The notes: generated by a model from the letters alone, not told the origin. A stretch of DNA of 64,000 bases from Symbiodinium natans (GCA_905221605.1 CAJNDS010002711.1:1-64000); one strand, 5' to 3'. Shown: positions 44,411 through 55,466, counted from the first letter of the stretch. Made by a program: numbers and translations.

Positions 44411-44617
44411 AGCGTTTGGGGCTTCGGGTTTGGGGTTTAGGTTGAGGGGAGCCCAGGCACTCCCCTCTACCAGTAATTGAGGAGCCCATGTTCCTAACAG
44501 CACAGTCGGATTCCCCATTACCCACCAGGGTTCAGGAGTCGGGACTGGGGGTTTGATGGTTGAGTGACAACTTACTGCAGCGAACTCCGCTGCCTGTCTT
44601 TACAGCCCTTTTGCATC

Positions 44618-44755
44618 TGGCCTGCAGCGACTCAACCAAGAAGCAAGACGCCCAAACCATGACGGCAACACGACCCCGAACTCCAAAACGCTGCTTGGCA
44701 CAAAGGCCTTGCTCCAAGCGTCTTCTTGTGTCCTCGGGCGGGTTCAAGTGGGTGG
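44618..44755 (-). CDS. Isolated exon, basic N-terminal then hydrophobic segment
   Basis: Minus-strand open stretch PPEDTRRRLEQGLCAKQRFG, then VAVMVWASCFLVESLQA, ending where the recurrent GATGCAAAAGGG motif begins. That motif also lies at the intron start of the coiled-coil exon at 12518, which supports a real exon edge here. No family is recognised. Confidence 0.38.
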
Positions 44756-45685
44756 CTGGCTCTTGAAGGTGCAGTTTGCTGGAGGTTTGGGGGTCAGGGC
44801 TTGGTGTGGGGGGAGGGATTGTTCCGAAGTGGCTTCTCTATAGGGCCTCCTCGATTTTTTCGGGGTTCCATGACAGAAGCTACTTATTCGGGGTGGCTCA
44901 CTCAGAACAACCTCAAAACGCAGTGGCGTGCCGCGCTGGTGCATGGTTCCGCCACTTCGCCCTACATCTGTCTTCTCCGCCTTCATCGCCTCGCATCCCC
45001 TCCTCCCCCTCCATTGACCCCAATGGCCTTGCGTTCAGTTGAAGCCTGAACCCTTTAAACCCCAAACTAAACGCGACATCCCATAAATCGTCCTGCCCTC
45101 CACTACCAAGACCGATAGTATACGGGTCAGGAGAATTAACAGTTACTAATGGTATTCCCTTCTTGGCCCGTCATAAATATGCCATCATTAATCATCACCC
45201 CCCCCCCCCAACAACCTATTCTAATCATTCAGGCCCCTATATTACCGCAACCCAAGTCTCCACAAGCGCAGCTGTCGAGTCGCTCTTGGATTCCTGGGCA
45301 CGGAGCGCGACGCAGCTGTCTTCAGGTTTTAGGGCTTAGGTACATCCTAACAAGGACAAAGCCCTCATCAAGGGGCTGCTCTGACGTCTGGACGCTTTCT
45401 GGACAGTGCGTTGTGATTTTGAGCTTGTCTTACAGCTTCCGACGCCAAGAAATAAGGCACTCACAGTGTGAAGCAAGAGCCCAATGGGGACCTCGAGTCT
45501 CGCCTTTCATCCCTGCCCATTCAGTATTCACCATGGTCAATACTATGGCATATGGGGAATATGAGTAGTACTCACACTATGCGCAGCAGCATTCGGATAC
45601 GACAGCGTGGTATCGCAGGGCATAGCATAATATGCGAAGTAGACCTAGAAGAGAATATCATGCAGTGTAGTTGCAGTGTCATAAA

Positions 45686-45816
45686 GGGGCACTTGGAGGT
45701 TCAGTGTACTTCTAGCTCCAAATATAACTTACTGTACTTGTAAGCCCTCTAAGTCCTCTAGGCAGGCTATGAGTAGACTTGTAGTTGGTGTTATAAGTAC
45801 CCATGAACCTCCAAGC
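45686..45816. mobile_element. Inverted-repeat element with CTTGG ends
   Basis: Left arm ACTTGGAGGTTCAGTGTACT, right arm AAGTACCCATGAACCTCCAAG. About 20 paired bases. A related right arm (AAGTACCCTGAACCTCCAAG) occurs at 22489-22509. Confidence 0.6.
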
Positions 45817-46539
45817 AGAGGATACGTTTCAGACCTCGAACCACCACAGGGTTCTCAAGATCTCGACTTTCTTTGCCAAGAAGCTCTGAGGACCGACATC
45901 CACCTCGCGGCACATACCTTACCAAGCTGAGGCGCAGCTTAGTGAATTTAGGGTTTTAGAGCTTTAGGGTTTTACGGCTTTCTTGCTACATGCCGAGCAG
46001 CCTCGGAATCACACGGCTGGGTTGTTTGGTTGGAGTCTAGAGGAGGGGATGTTTGTATCTCGTTGCAGGCGCGAGGCATTCTTCCCAATCCCTCTTGTGC
46101 TTCTTCTCCTGTGGCAGTTCTTTGTACGCATGGTCACCTTCTTTGGGGTTCCAGATCTGCAGCTACTTGTTGAGGCGCTGCGTTCTTCCTGGGACTAGCT
46201 CGTCTTTGCAATAGGCATAGCCACGAATCTGATTGCTGGTGTCCGGCAAGTCGGGACTTACAGCAGGAAGCTTGACTGCTTGACCCTTGCGAGATCGGTG
46301 ATCAACCTTGCCACCGCTTAGTGTGGAGTCAGGGTTGTCAGGAAAGGAGGAATATTGTTTCTCCCCAGCCTTCTTGGCTTTTTTGTCCTTCTTCTTCTTT
46401 TTCCTCGGTTGTGGCGCGAAACCCTTTTTGCCAGAGGACCCTAAACCCTAAACCTTTAACGCCGAACCTAAACCATGTTTTTGAACTTTCTGTCCAGGCA
46501 AGCGTACATACAACGACCCTAAACCCGAAACCCGAAACC

Positions 46540-46632
46540 CTAGGTCTCTGAATCGACGGGCATCTCACCAAACATCTCAAAAAGCGCGGCTCGCTCGTCG
46601 AGGCGGAAACCTGTTGGGAGCCACCGGGGGTG
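46540..46632 (-). CDS. Isolated exon, unknown protein
   Basis: Minus-strand reading GFRLDERAALFEMFGEMPVD, GC3-rich, ending either at a TAG at 46540-46542 or at a GA donor a few bases before it. Telomere-like repeats flank both sides. No family is recognised. Confidence 0.38.
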   Translation of the reverse strand, partial: HPRWLPTGFRLDERAALFEMFGEMPVDSET

Positions 46633-47465
46633 GTGGCTGTCCCTAAACCCGAAACCCTAAACCCTGAACCCTAAACCCGAAACCCTAAACCCTAAACCCA
46701 ACGTGCTTGCCTGAAAGGGGCACCATGTCTCAAAGCTGACCTCACAAGCCCATCGCAAATCACAGCCGACGCGCTTGCAACCTATGTGGGCATTTCAGGG
46801 TACCCCGTTTGGGGCTTTGGGGTTTAGGGTCATATGCCACCATAGGTTATAAACCGCCTTTTGGACCGCCTCAACAGGGTGCCCTTTTTGCGGAACCTCC
46901 ATTTTTGTCAAGTTAGGATGTAAATTCCCTGCCCAGGACCTCGCAAGCAAAGAACATAACCTCTAAATCCATTAGGATCGTTTAGGGTTTGGGGTGGTTG
47001 TTTGCTGAAGGGACATCTCCGAAATGAGGCATCCTGCAAACAAGTAGGCTTTGGGCTCTTTAAGGTCAAACCATCCCGAACCCTTGGGCTCCAAGGGGCC
47101 TGGGCAAGGGCAGCCGATGATCCCGCAGGGTGGCAGTTGGTCGGCAAAGAGATGGTCGACGCCCAAAGGAAGGCCTTGCTTTGAGGATATAGGGTTTAGG
47201 GGTTTAGGGCGGGGGGTGGGGGGGGGGGTGGGGAGGGGAGAGGGGGGGGGGGGTGTTCTTCGGGTCTTGCATATTTAGGTTTTAGGGCAGGAATTCTAGC
47301 TTATTGTCTTTGCTTTGTAGGGGTATGGCATTTTGAGTTGTTCTCGTTGGTGCCTCACTGGGGTGCACGGGGCATTCGAGGGAATTCTGGGGGCTTCATA
47401 AGGGTGCATAGGGCATGCAGGGTGTGGGGTCCTTAAGAACGACATGAATCCTGAATCGGTTTATG

Positions 47466-47575
47466 GCTCTGTGACACCATGCTTAGGGTTCATGTGGGTC
47501 ATATACCTTAATAGGAAATATAGTAGTCAGGGTATATGACCCCATATTTAGGGTTCCCATGGTCCGGAAACTGCG
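47466..47575. mobile_element. Family A element, diverged
   Basis: Contains TCATATACCTTAATAGGAAA and GGGTATATGACCCC, as in the 52450 copy, and AGGGTTCCCATGGTCC at its right. The ends are decayed. Confidence 0.45.
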
Positions 47576-47720
47576 TTCACAGTTCTTTGTGGTTCATTCA
47601 CTGCGCAGTGGCTCTGAACAAGGCCAGGCGGCCCAATCGTGGCCCGGCCCACCTATCAGTCGGCAGCGGTATAGGGTTTAGGGTTTAGGGTTCAGGGCTT
47701 AGGGTTTAGGGTTTGTGGGA

Positions 47721-47829
47721 CTTTGAGATAACCATTACTATAGTAAGGGTGCCTGTTTGGGGGGTTGGTTACTCTATAAGGGAACCTTGAACCCCAAAAA
47801 GGGGCAAAAGGGTACTGCTGGGCTATGAC
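47721..47829. mobile_element. Family B element, diverged
   Basis: Matches the interior of the 58232 copy (TATAGTAAGGGTGCC, TTATAAGGGAACC-like segment, then GGGTACTGCTGGGCTA). The left end has decayed. Confidence 0.5.
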
Positions 47830-48149
47830 CAGAGAGACCTCCTCCAACAAAGGGTCCCTGCACGAGCCATCCTGAACCCCAAAACCCGGCACGTCTGCTA
47901 CAGACTCTGCAAGCCCTTTATTGCCCCTGAGCCCCAAAAACCCAACTCAACCCTAAGCCAAATTCCGGGCCCCTGAGTCGCTTGAGGGCTACAGCGGCTA
48001 CAGAAAGGCATGGGACTTTTGGGGCATGACATGAAATTTGAGGGTCTGGAGTTTAGGGCTCAGGTGACTCCAACGTCTTGGGTTTTGGTATGTTTGAAGA
48101 TCAGGGGTGGGGGGGGTTCAATTCACACTTGAGGTTCAGGATTGAAACT

Positions 48150-48200
48150 TCAGCCGCGGCGCTGTGCAAACTCAGAAAAGTTCACAGCTCCATTCCCATC
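48150..48200 (-). CDS. EF-hand exon, probably C-terminal
   Basis: After a GGAG|GA acceptor the minus strand reads DGNGAVNFSEFAQRRG and then TGA (48150-48152). DGNGAVNFSEF is positions 3-13 of a canonical EF-hand loop, with N9, F10 and E12. The first aspartate would be supplied by the preceding exon, a split also seen at EF-hand 2 of the channel gene. It may belong to a calmodulin-like protein, a calcium-dependent kinase or another channel. Preceding exons are not identified with confidence; one stretch near 48341-48290 abuts a family A element. Confidence 0.5.
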   Translation of the reverse strand, partial: DGNGAVNFSEFAQRRG

Positions 48201-48341
48201 CTCCACAAGTGCGGCTCAGGCCATGCCACCCATAGTGACCTAGTGACCACTGACCTAGCGACCGCCCTCCGTAGAGGCTAGCGCTATACCGGGCACAAGG
48301 CAGGTGGCCCATGTTTGCATGCGGACTCCACACCGACTTAC

Positions 48342-48455
48342 CTTGGGGACCACATGAGCCCTAACATTGGGGTCATCTACGCTAGCCAAAACCACTACAA
48401 CTCCCATTAAGGTAATGTGCTGCAGAAACCGTTTCAAGGCTCCTTCGGTCCCCAA
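48342..48455. mobile_element. Family A element, possibly acting as an intron
   Basis: 114 bp from CTTGGGGACCACATGAGCC to CCTTCGGTCCCCAA. On the minus strand its end, CCCCAAG, is followed by GTAAG. That could be the AG|G acceptor of an intron that is the element itself. Confidence 0.6.
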
Positions 48456-49320
48456 AACAAACAGAAGAAACGTGAGAAGCTCCCGAGAGGGTCGAAGCTC
48501 TCCTAGAGGCCGCAGGGGAAAGCAACGACTGCCCAAGATCTACCCTCTGAAGCTGGTGCTCCTCTCAGAACCACAAAAACATGAGCTGTTGTGTTTTTCT
48601 TGAGGTTTAAGTGCACAAAACCTAAACCCTAAACCCGAAACCCTGAACCCTAAGCCCTACACCCTAAGCCCTACACCCTAAACCCCCCCCTCCCTCGAAG
48701 CCTCGTCCAACTGCTCCCAGGATTCCTCCGTGAGCATGAGCCTCTCTCCTGCTTCCAATGACTTCCAAATACTTCGGGGCATTTCTTGGGATTAGGGTTG
48801 TTTCTGCTTTTTTTGGCACCCGACTAGCCACTGGGTTGTTTCTGCTTTAGAGTTTAGGTTTTGGGAGTTCGGGTACCGTAAATTTTTAATACCGCATGGT
48901 CGACGAGATCCCAAGGTGGTCAGGAGGTGTTCCCTACATCTAGCAAACTGTACAGCAGGAGCCTCAACGCTTTGCGCTGGGCCCACGCCGGCAAGAGAGA
49001 TAGAGAGAGAGAGGTGCGTGCTCGGAAATCGGGTTTAGGGATTGAAGGGTGCGTTGGGGGATGCTTTTGTTCATCGCGAAGTCTTTGTGGGATTCTGACC
49101 CGGCCCCAACTGCTGGGGTCGACTTCAAATAACGGCTTACTCATATGTTTAATTAAGAATGTTTGTCCGTGTTGTTAACATGATTAAGATTACTATGACC
49201 AGCATTACTGATATCAATCATGCTGATCATAGTAATTTTATTTTAAAATGTCCACCATGCGAACAACTTACCTTAAACACCATGTTTATCATACTCTTGT
49301 TCATCATCTTAATCATGTTA

Positions 49321-49435
49321 ATGTTCTAACATTAATAAATGGTCCCAAGAGTTAAGAATCTTACTCGTCATAGCAATATGTTCTAACATTAATGAATGGT
49401 CCCAAGAGTTAAGAATCTTACTCGTCATAGCAATA
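49321..49435. repeat. 57-bp direct duplication
   Basis: Two adjacent copies starting ATGTTCTAACATTAAT at 49321 and 49378, differing at one base. It lies in an AT-rich island (about 49140-49440) unlike its GC-rich surroundings. Confidence 0.92.
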
Positions 49436-50092
49436 TTGGTTTGTTCTCAAAATTAGGTAGGCTCCTTTTTAGGGTACGGTACATTACAAAAAGGAGCCCA
49501 AAACAGACCCTAGTTTATACAGAATACAAGTACGTTGTCCCTATAAATTCCGTAGGGATCCTTGAAGCCGCTCAAGGAGGGGAAGCGCCTGTTCCAACTC
49601 GGACCTGTGACAAGTGTGTGGGTTTGCTTGGGAGGGCTTAAGGGGCTTAGAAATAATTAGTATTGCTACGGCCTTTTCGATGTTATACTATGTTATGCTA
49701 GTAGAGTTCGTATGTTTTTTGCCATATGTGGTTCTTCTGTTCATACCAGGGATGCACTTCGTAAGGTCTAAGATGACTTCACGGTGTCTAGGTCATGAAC
49801 AGCCCTGTGCCGGGTAGCAGGTGTGCGAGGCATGCTTTGGGTGAGGTATGAGTATGGCAGCTGATAAACATGACGAGGGCCAGTTCATATCAACTTGGGG
49901 ATGCGCCACATCCACACGATAGCGGGAAAAGCATTCGTATAACCCTATAAATCTTCCAACCCTCAACTCTTGCGCTGGCACCTGGAGATCTTCCCCGAGC
50001 CATCGGCGTCCACCCATCCGAACAGAAGGTGCAGTGTCGGCAGGAAGGGCCTCACCGGCATGGGGGGTGTTCAGATTGATGAAGGGCTCTAC

Positions 50093-50200
50093 CTTTGGGG
50101 ATCATATGAACCCTTTAGGGCTTACATACCCTGATTGCTACCATTCCCTATTTAGGTATATGATCCACAAGCCCCTTTGAGGGTTCACGTCGTCTCTAAG
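50093..50200. mobile_element. Family A element, diverged
   Basis: From CTTTGGGGATCATATGAACC to GGGTTCACGTCGTCTCTAAG, with the family's GGTATATGATC interior. About 108 bp. Confidence 0.5.
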
Positions 50201-50497
50201 GTCAAGGTGTGCAGGGCGGCATGGGAGAGATGGACACCCATCCTCGCCGCTGCGTTTGCCATGGGCCTGCTACAGGTACAGCATGTCTTACTATTCGTCC
50301 AACTGTTCAACCCTGCAACCCTCTTGCAACACGGTTCAACCCTGAGACCCTGAAACCCGAAATACGTACCCCGCCACCTGCAAAGTCTGCGTCCGAGCTC
50401 TGTTGGAAAAAAAACTATTGTCTGCATTTCGGAACCCCCAGCAAACCCTTCTTGCATCCAGGCCTCTCCATCCCCAAAACCTCTAACAAGCCCTAAA

Positions 50498-50572
50498 GAC
50501 TCTACACTACTCTAAACTACTCTAAGCTACTCTAAACTACTCAAACTACTCTAAACTACTCTACACCCTAAA
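50498..50572. repeat. 10-bp minisatellite, CTCTAAACTA
   Basis: Seven tandem copies with single-base changes (CTCTACACTA, CTCTAAGCTA), running into CCCTAAACCC. Confidence 0.88.
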
Positions 50573-50630
50573 CCCCAGACGCTAAGCCTCCCTAACCCTA
50601 AACCCTAAACCCTAAACCCTAAGCCCCAAA

Positions 50631-50722
50631 CCAGCTGGGTCTCCCGCTGGAGCCCTTCCCTCTCGCAGCTGCGCCGGTAGTCTGGGTCGAAAGGATGGCT
50701 CCCTAAGTTTCCATTTGCGAGT
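50631..50722 (-). CDS. Isolated exon, unknown protein
   Basis: Minus-strand reading FDPDYRRSCEREGLQRETQL, charged and GC3-rich. It lies between CCCTAAA (50590-50625) and TTTAGGG (50725-50775) tracts. No family is recognised. Confidence 0.35.
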
Positions 50723-50970
50723 TAGGGTTTAGGGTTTAGGGTTTAGGCTTTCGGGTTTAGGGTTCAGGGTTTTGGGGTTTGGGGCTGCGAAGGAATGCCC
50801 TCGGAACGGGAGCATCTGTTCAACCATACGAGTGTAACAGTGCATGATCATGAAAAACTAGTATAACAATATTGTGGAAGTATAACAATGATGGTAAGAC
50901 TGACAATAGTGATAGTTTATAGCTCATCCACGGTGGGTTTCGTGTGGGGTGTGCAAGCCAGCTCACGCTT

Positions 50971-51094
50971 CTTGGGGTACCAGATGAACACTAAACTTGG
51001 GGTGACTTTACCTATTATGATGGCAATCTATATTGTTAAAGCAGAAGGACCATCAACCCTAAGACCCTAAGAAGAGGTTCATCTGGTCCCCAAG
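50971..51094. mobile_element. Family A element
   Basis: 124 bp with ends CTTGGGGTACCAGATGAAC and GTTCATCTGGTCCCCAAG, an inverted repeat of about 18 bp with one extra base. The core is AT-rich and has no reading frame. Confidence 0.72.
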
Positions 51095-51341
51095 AGTCCG
51101 GGACCCAAGGATGCAGTTGCAAAGTCGGCCCCGATCATGTGTGTGCTCTGAACCTACTGTCTTTCTGCCTCTACCTAAACCCTGAAACCCTGAAACCACC
51201 CTACACCCTACGCCCTTGCCTGTACCACCGGAACTCGGAGCAAAAACTGCGCCTTTCCCTCTTGGCAACCCCGAACTCTCCACGGCAGCGCGAGCACCTC
51301 TAAACCCTAAACCCTAAACCCTAAACCCTAAACCCCTCACC

Positions 51342-51416
51342 CTCAGTCTGCAGCTTCAGCGCAAGCTTCAAGGTGCCGAGGATCCTGTCCTGATCTTCCG
51401 GGAGGCCCCGCTTCAT
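51342..51416 (-). CDS. Isolated exon, possible translation start
   Basis: Minus-strand reading MKRGLPEDQDRILGTLKLAL from an ATG at 51416, ending at a GTGAG donor. The plus strand is also partly open. If the ATG is used, this is a first exon; otherwise it extends upstream. Confidence 0.35.
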
Positions 51417-51561
51417 CCCTTGCCCCGAATATTACCCCCCCCTCCCCAATAGAAACTCGAAATGTGTTTTATGGTTATGGGGATGTTTTTCTCCAAATGT
51501 CATGTTTTGGGTCCAATCAGGGTTTGGAGGGTTTAAGTCATTATCTAATTTGGGTGCGTAA

Positions 51562-51690
51562 TGGAGCGTAGCAGAGTGTAGTAGAGCATAGCAGAGCATT
51601 GCAGAGCGTAGTAGAGCGTAGCAGAGCGTAGTAGAGTGTAGTAGAGCGTAGTAATAGTAGAGCGTTAGAGCGTAGGTAGTAGAGCGTATG
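51562..51690. repeat. 10-bp minisatellite, TAGTAGAGCG type
   Basis: About twelve copies of a 10-bp unit (TAGTAGAGCG, TAGCAGAGTG and similar), with slips near the right end. It lies about 1 kb from the CTCTAAACTA array and resembles its inverse. Confidence 0.88.
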
Positions 51691-52449
51691 AGTAGTCAGG
51701 CAGGCTGTGGAGAGCCAGGCTCACAGCTGTCGGAAGGGAGGGCTGGGAGGGAAGGGAGCTTCAGGATGTTGGTTGGTTTGAGGGTTTTGGGAGCCCTCAA
51801 CCCACGCCCTATTTCGGAAGAGGTTTTAAATTGTGGGGGTGATTCGGGAGGATTTTCCGGGAAGTCTTTTTATAAATGGGGGGGGCGGGGGGGCGGGGCG
51901 TTGAATACAAGGGGGAAGCGATTGGACCCATAGAGTGGAGCAGTATGAAAAGTACAGTATTTGTGTAGTCTACAGCACATGGCTTTACAGCAATAAAGTA
52001 GATGTTGGTATAGCATAGTCGAGTCTCGTCTAGGATGGCTATAAAAAAATACCTTGGTTTTGGAGTTTTGGGGGGCAGCCGGCCTATTGAGTTCTTGGCT
52101 TCAGGCCCAGGGTTTTTAAGGCTGAGACAGGCCCATCTCCCCCGATCTTCTGTTGAGGGCTGATACCATTGTTATGATTATCAAGATTTATGATCCCCTC
52201 ATTTCAAAACTCTAAGCCCTAAACTTCACCTTCTGTGCAGCACTACGGTTAGAGGCGGTATCCGCCATGAGTCCCCTAACCTCTAAGCCCTCAACCCTGA
52301 ACCCTGAACCCTAAGCCCTAAACTCTAGACTTCACCTTCTGTCCAGGGCGAGGGTTTAGGGCCGGCATTGCCGCCGTGAGTCGAGCCTTGCACTTGGCGC
52401 CTTCACGGCAAACGGGACGGAGACTCATGGCCTCAGTGCAGATCAGATC

Positions 52450-52555
52450 TTTGGGGGGCGACATGAACCCTACAAGGGTTTGGGGCTGAGGGTTCATATA
52501 CCTTGATAGGAATTATAGTAGTATAGGGTATACGACCCCAATTTTAGGCCCCAAG
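52450..52555. mobile_element. Family A element, diverged
   Basis: From TTGGGGGGCGACATGAACCC to TTTTAGGCCCCAAG. The interior TATACCTTGATAGGAATTAT is shared almost exactly with the copy at about 47466-47575. Confidence 0.5.
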
Positions 52556-52916
52556 GGTCAGAGCCTGAGAGAACCAAAGCGTATTACTTGTGCTGCGCGT
52601 CAGGCAGAGAACTGCGCAGCAGGGAACAAGGGTCTTGGGTTTAGGGCCGGGTGAGGCACAACCCAGTCTCAGTCTGCTGTGTGGCACTGTAGCCATGGTG
52701 AAAGGTCTATCTCTCTCTCTCTCTCTCTGCCGTTGCATCCAGAGGTTGTAGCAGCGCCAAGCAACACATGAGGCTGAGCCCTTGAGGCCCCTCGACTAGG
52801 GTTTGAGGTGACAAAAAATGAGCTCAAAGATTGGTCACGTCGCCAACGCCTGCTTCTGAGGGCATACTGTTCATATCTTGTGACATTCTCCACGATTTCT
52901 AGAAATTCGAAAAATC

Positions 52917-52985
52917 CCCCTCATAATAAGGACCCCAATAATAGGGCACCCCCCCCCCCCCCCCCCCCCCTCCAATTTCGAATTT
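52917..52985 (-). mobile_element. Family C element fragment, reverse
   Basis: CCTCATAATAAGGACCCCAA, then TAATAGGGCACC and a run of about 22 C. Only the right part of the family is present. Confidence 0.4.
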
Positions 52986-53149
52986 CGAACATCATGTCTT
53001 GCGCACCCTAAACCCTCAACCCTAAACCCTAAACCCGCCGACTGTGGCCTGGGCTGGAAGTGCTGCCGGCGCTGGCGCCGGCATCGCGCTCCCGAGCCTC
53101 AGCTGCGGGTGGCCCAGCGGCAGGGCCTCGTGAAACGAGTCTGGGGGTT

Positions 53150-53545
53150 TTGGGGTTTTAGGGTTTATAGGGTTTAGGGTTTATAGGGTCTAGGGTTTCA
53201 GGGTTTAGGGCTTTAGGGCTTTAGGGCTTTAGGGTTTTAGGGTTTATAGGGTTTATAGGGTTTATAGGGCTTATAGGGTTTATAGGGCTTATAGGGTTGT
53301 AGGGTTTATAGGGGTTATAGGGTTTATAGGGTTTATAGGGTGTATAGGTTTTATAGGGTTTATAGGGTTTATAGGGCTTATAGGGTTTATAGATAGGGTT
53401 TATAGGGTTTTAGGGTTTATAGTTTTTATAGGGTTTATAGGGTCTATAGGGTTTTAGGCTTATAGGGCTTTCTAGGGCTTATAGGGTTTACAGGGTTTAT
53501 AGGGTTTTTGGGCTTATACGCTTTACAGGGTTTATAGTATAGCGT
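53150..53545 (+). repeat. Array of TTTATAGGG, a 9-bp variant of the telomere repeat
   Basis: About 400 bp dominated by TTTATAGGG with GCTTATAGG and TTTAGGG variants mixed in. The same 9-bp unit appears in short form at 41395-41430. It differs from the 7-bp unit by an inserted TA. Confidence 0.9.
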
Positions 53546-53647
53546 CTTTTGGGTTTAGGGGCTTTGTTGCTTTTGTCCCGCAAAGGGAAGGGCGTGGGAG
53601 GGCTTGGGGGAGGGGGTGGGTTGGTTGGGCTGAGGTTTGGCGAGCTT

Positions 53648-53920
53648 TCAGGTGCAAATGACATGCTTTTCCAGCAAAAAAACACGTGCAGGAGGTGGCA
53701 GTGATGATTCTGATGCCTGGAAGTAACCGACTCTAACCAGCACGTGTGTTTCAAAACGCTTGCTGCACATTGCTACCTTCCGCTCAGCGCGCCCAAACAT
53801 CAGGTACAAATAGACACACCCAACTGCACGCACATGTGCCTTCTGCACATGGTCTCGGCCACGTTGGTAAGCAACAGTGGCAATGTTGTCCTCCACACGA
53901 ATCACCTGGCGCAATGCCAC
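53648..53920 (-). CDS. Unspliced 90-codon open reading frame, unknown
   Basis: The longest uninterrupted minus-strand frame in this part, starting MALRQVIRVEDNIATVAYQR and ending in TGA. It is not telomere-like and not part of a recognised repeat. The plus strand carries an overlapping frame of about 100 codons, so coding status is uncertain. No domain is recognised. Confidence 0.3.
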   Translation of the reverse strand: MALRQVIRVEDNIATVAYQRGRDHVQKAHVRAVGCVYLYLMFGRAERKVAMCSKRFETHVLVRVGYFQASESSLPPPARVFLLEKHVICT

Positions 53921-54703
53921 TATCGGCTGTAGCTAGTTCTGAACTTTTTGGTGAAGCTCACCTCATTTTCGCTGAAGGCCCGATACCCAGACCCCCAAAC
54001 CCAGAACGCGACATCCAGCCTTGCATTGTTCCCACTGGTTCGAGGTGCTGCTGAACACCTGCACAGGAATGCGAGCTTGGCAGCTGCGTGTGGGGGGGGG
54101 ACAGAGGTAGTAAGCTCCACCCACGCAGCACGAAGCTTCCGATAATGAGTCGTCCACAACAGCTACCTACTAGTGGGACAAAAACTGAACTTAAAAGTTT
54201 CTTAGAGGCTGAATGCCCTAGCCCAAAGAAGGTTAACCCTTTATATAGATTAGGATTCTATACACTATACAACCAAGAAGGTTAAAGGTTCCCTACCCAA
54301 TCTGCAAGGTTAAGGGGCCTATAAATGCCTTACAGATCCCTCCAGTATACCAGAAAACTCCATTAAGTTGGGCGGAGGGCCCCGAGACCTGAAGCGGAGT
54401 TGCTTCTCGTCAGGGTTTTAGTGTTTAGGGTCATAACTGAGTCCACATGTCCTGGGGGAGAGGGGGGCTAAAGAGCCCTAAATCCAGATGGGGTTTACGC
54501 TGACCGTAGAGGGAAGCCGGGGGCTTGCCAGGAGTGTGGCGAACGTTCTTGGAATCGCGCAGCTTGGCTAAACCCTAAACCCTAAACCCTAGACATCTGC
54601 CAAAAAACCCAAAAACATCCTGATGGACCCGCATCCTCACCTCAGCAGCTGCACCCACCGCAGGAACGGGAGATGAGATGACGCTGCCGCGGCCGACCTC
54701 TCT

Positions 54704-54813
54704 ACTTTAACTACCAAATAAACCTAGTATGGTTCATAATACCTAAATAGGAATTACAGTCGTACCGGGTATGTGACGACCGCGATGTTAAAAAGCTGAT
54801 TTAGATCCCCAAG
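54704..54813. mobile_element. Family A element, diverged
   Basis: Interior TAATACCTAAATAGGAATTA is close to the 52450 copy, and the right end is TTAGATCCCCAAG. The left end is poorly preserved. Confidence 0.42.
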
Positions 54814-55466
54814 GTGTAGCTTGTCCAGCAGCCTCAAAGAACGAAAAGCGGACCTTATGGAGCCCTGCTCCAACAAAGGGTTTAGAGTTCGACTCTCACA
54901 CTAAGGCACGCGCAGGCAAGGATTTAGAGTTAGAGTTGAGGGGTTGGAGGGTTTAGGGCATCTTTTGTTTGAGGTGGGGCTGCAGTGCACATGCCCTCAT
55001 CCCCATCTGCTCGATGATTTTTCCCTAACCCAAACCTCTAATCCCATTTGTGAACCCCCATTTCTGAATCCTGGCTCTCCTGGGGAGCATGCATGCAGCG
55101 TATGCATGAGGGGCTGGCATAGGGTTTTTTCGAGGGGCTTGGGGTCGTAGGGCTTTAGGCTTTAGGGTCTTTCACGCCCCGCCCGAAAAAACCGAACCGC
55201 ACAAGAAAGAAACCCTTAGAATTAGAAACCCTTCGAACCCAGACCCCCCAAGCCCTTCATACCCTGAACTCACTTGGCACCTGCCAGGCCAAGAGTTTAA
55301 GTCTCGAGTTCAAGGGCCCTGGCCTCCGCCTTGGCATAGCCATGCGCCATGGCAGCACATCTACTTTGGATGACAGCTTGGGGAAGCGAAGATTGTTTGT
55401 GTCTTGGCCATCTGACAAGCAAGACGTGAGGGCTTAGGGTTTGGGGTTCATGGTTTTGGGTTTCGA

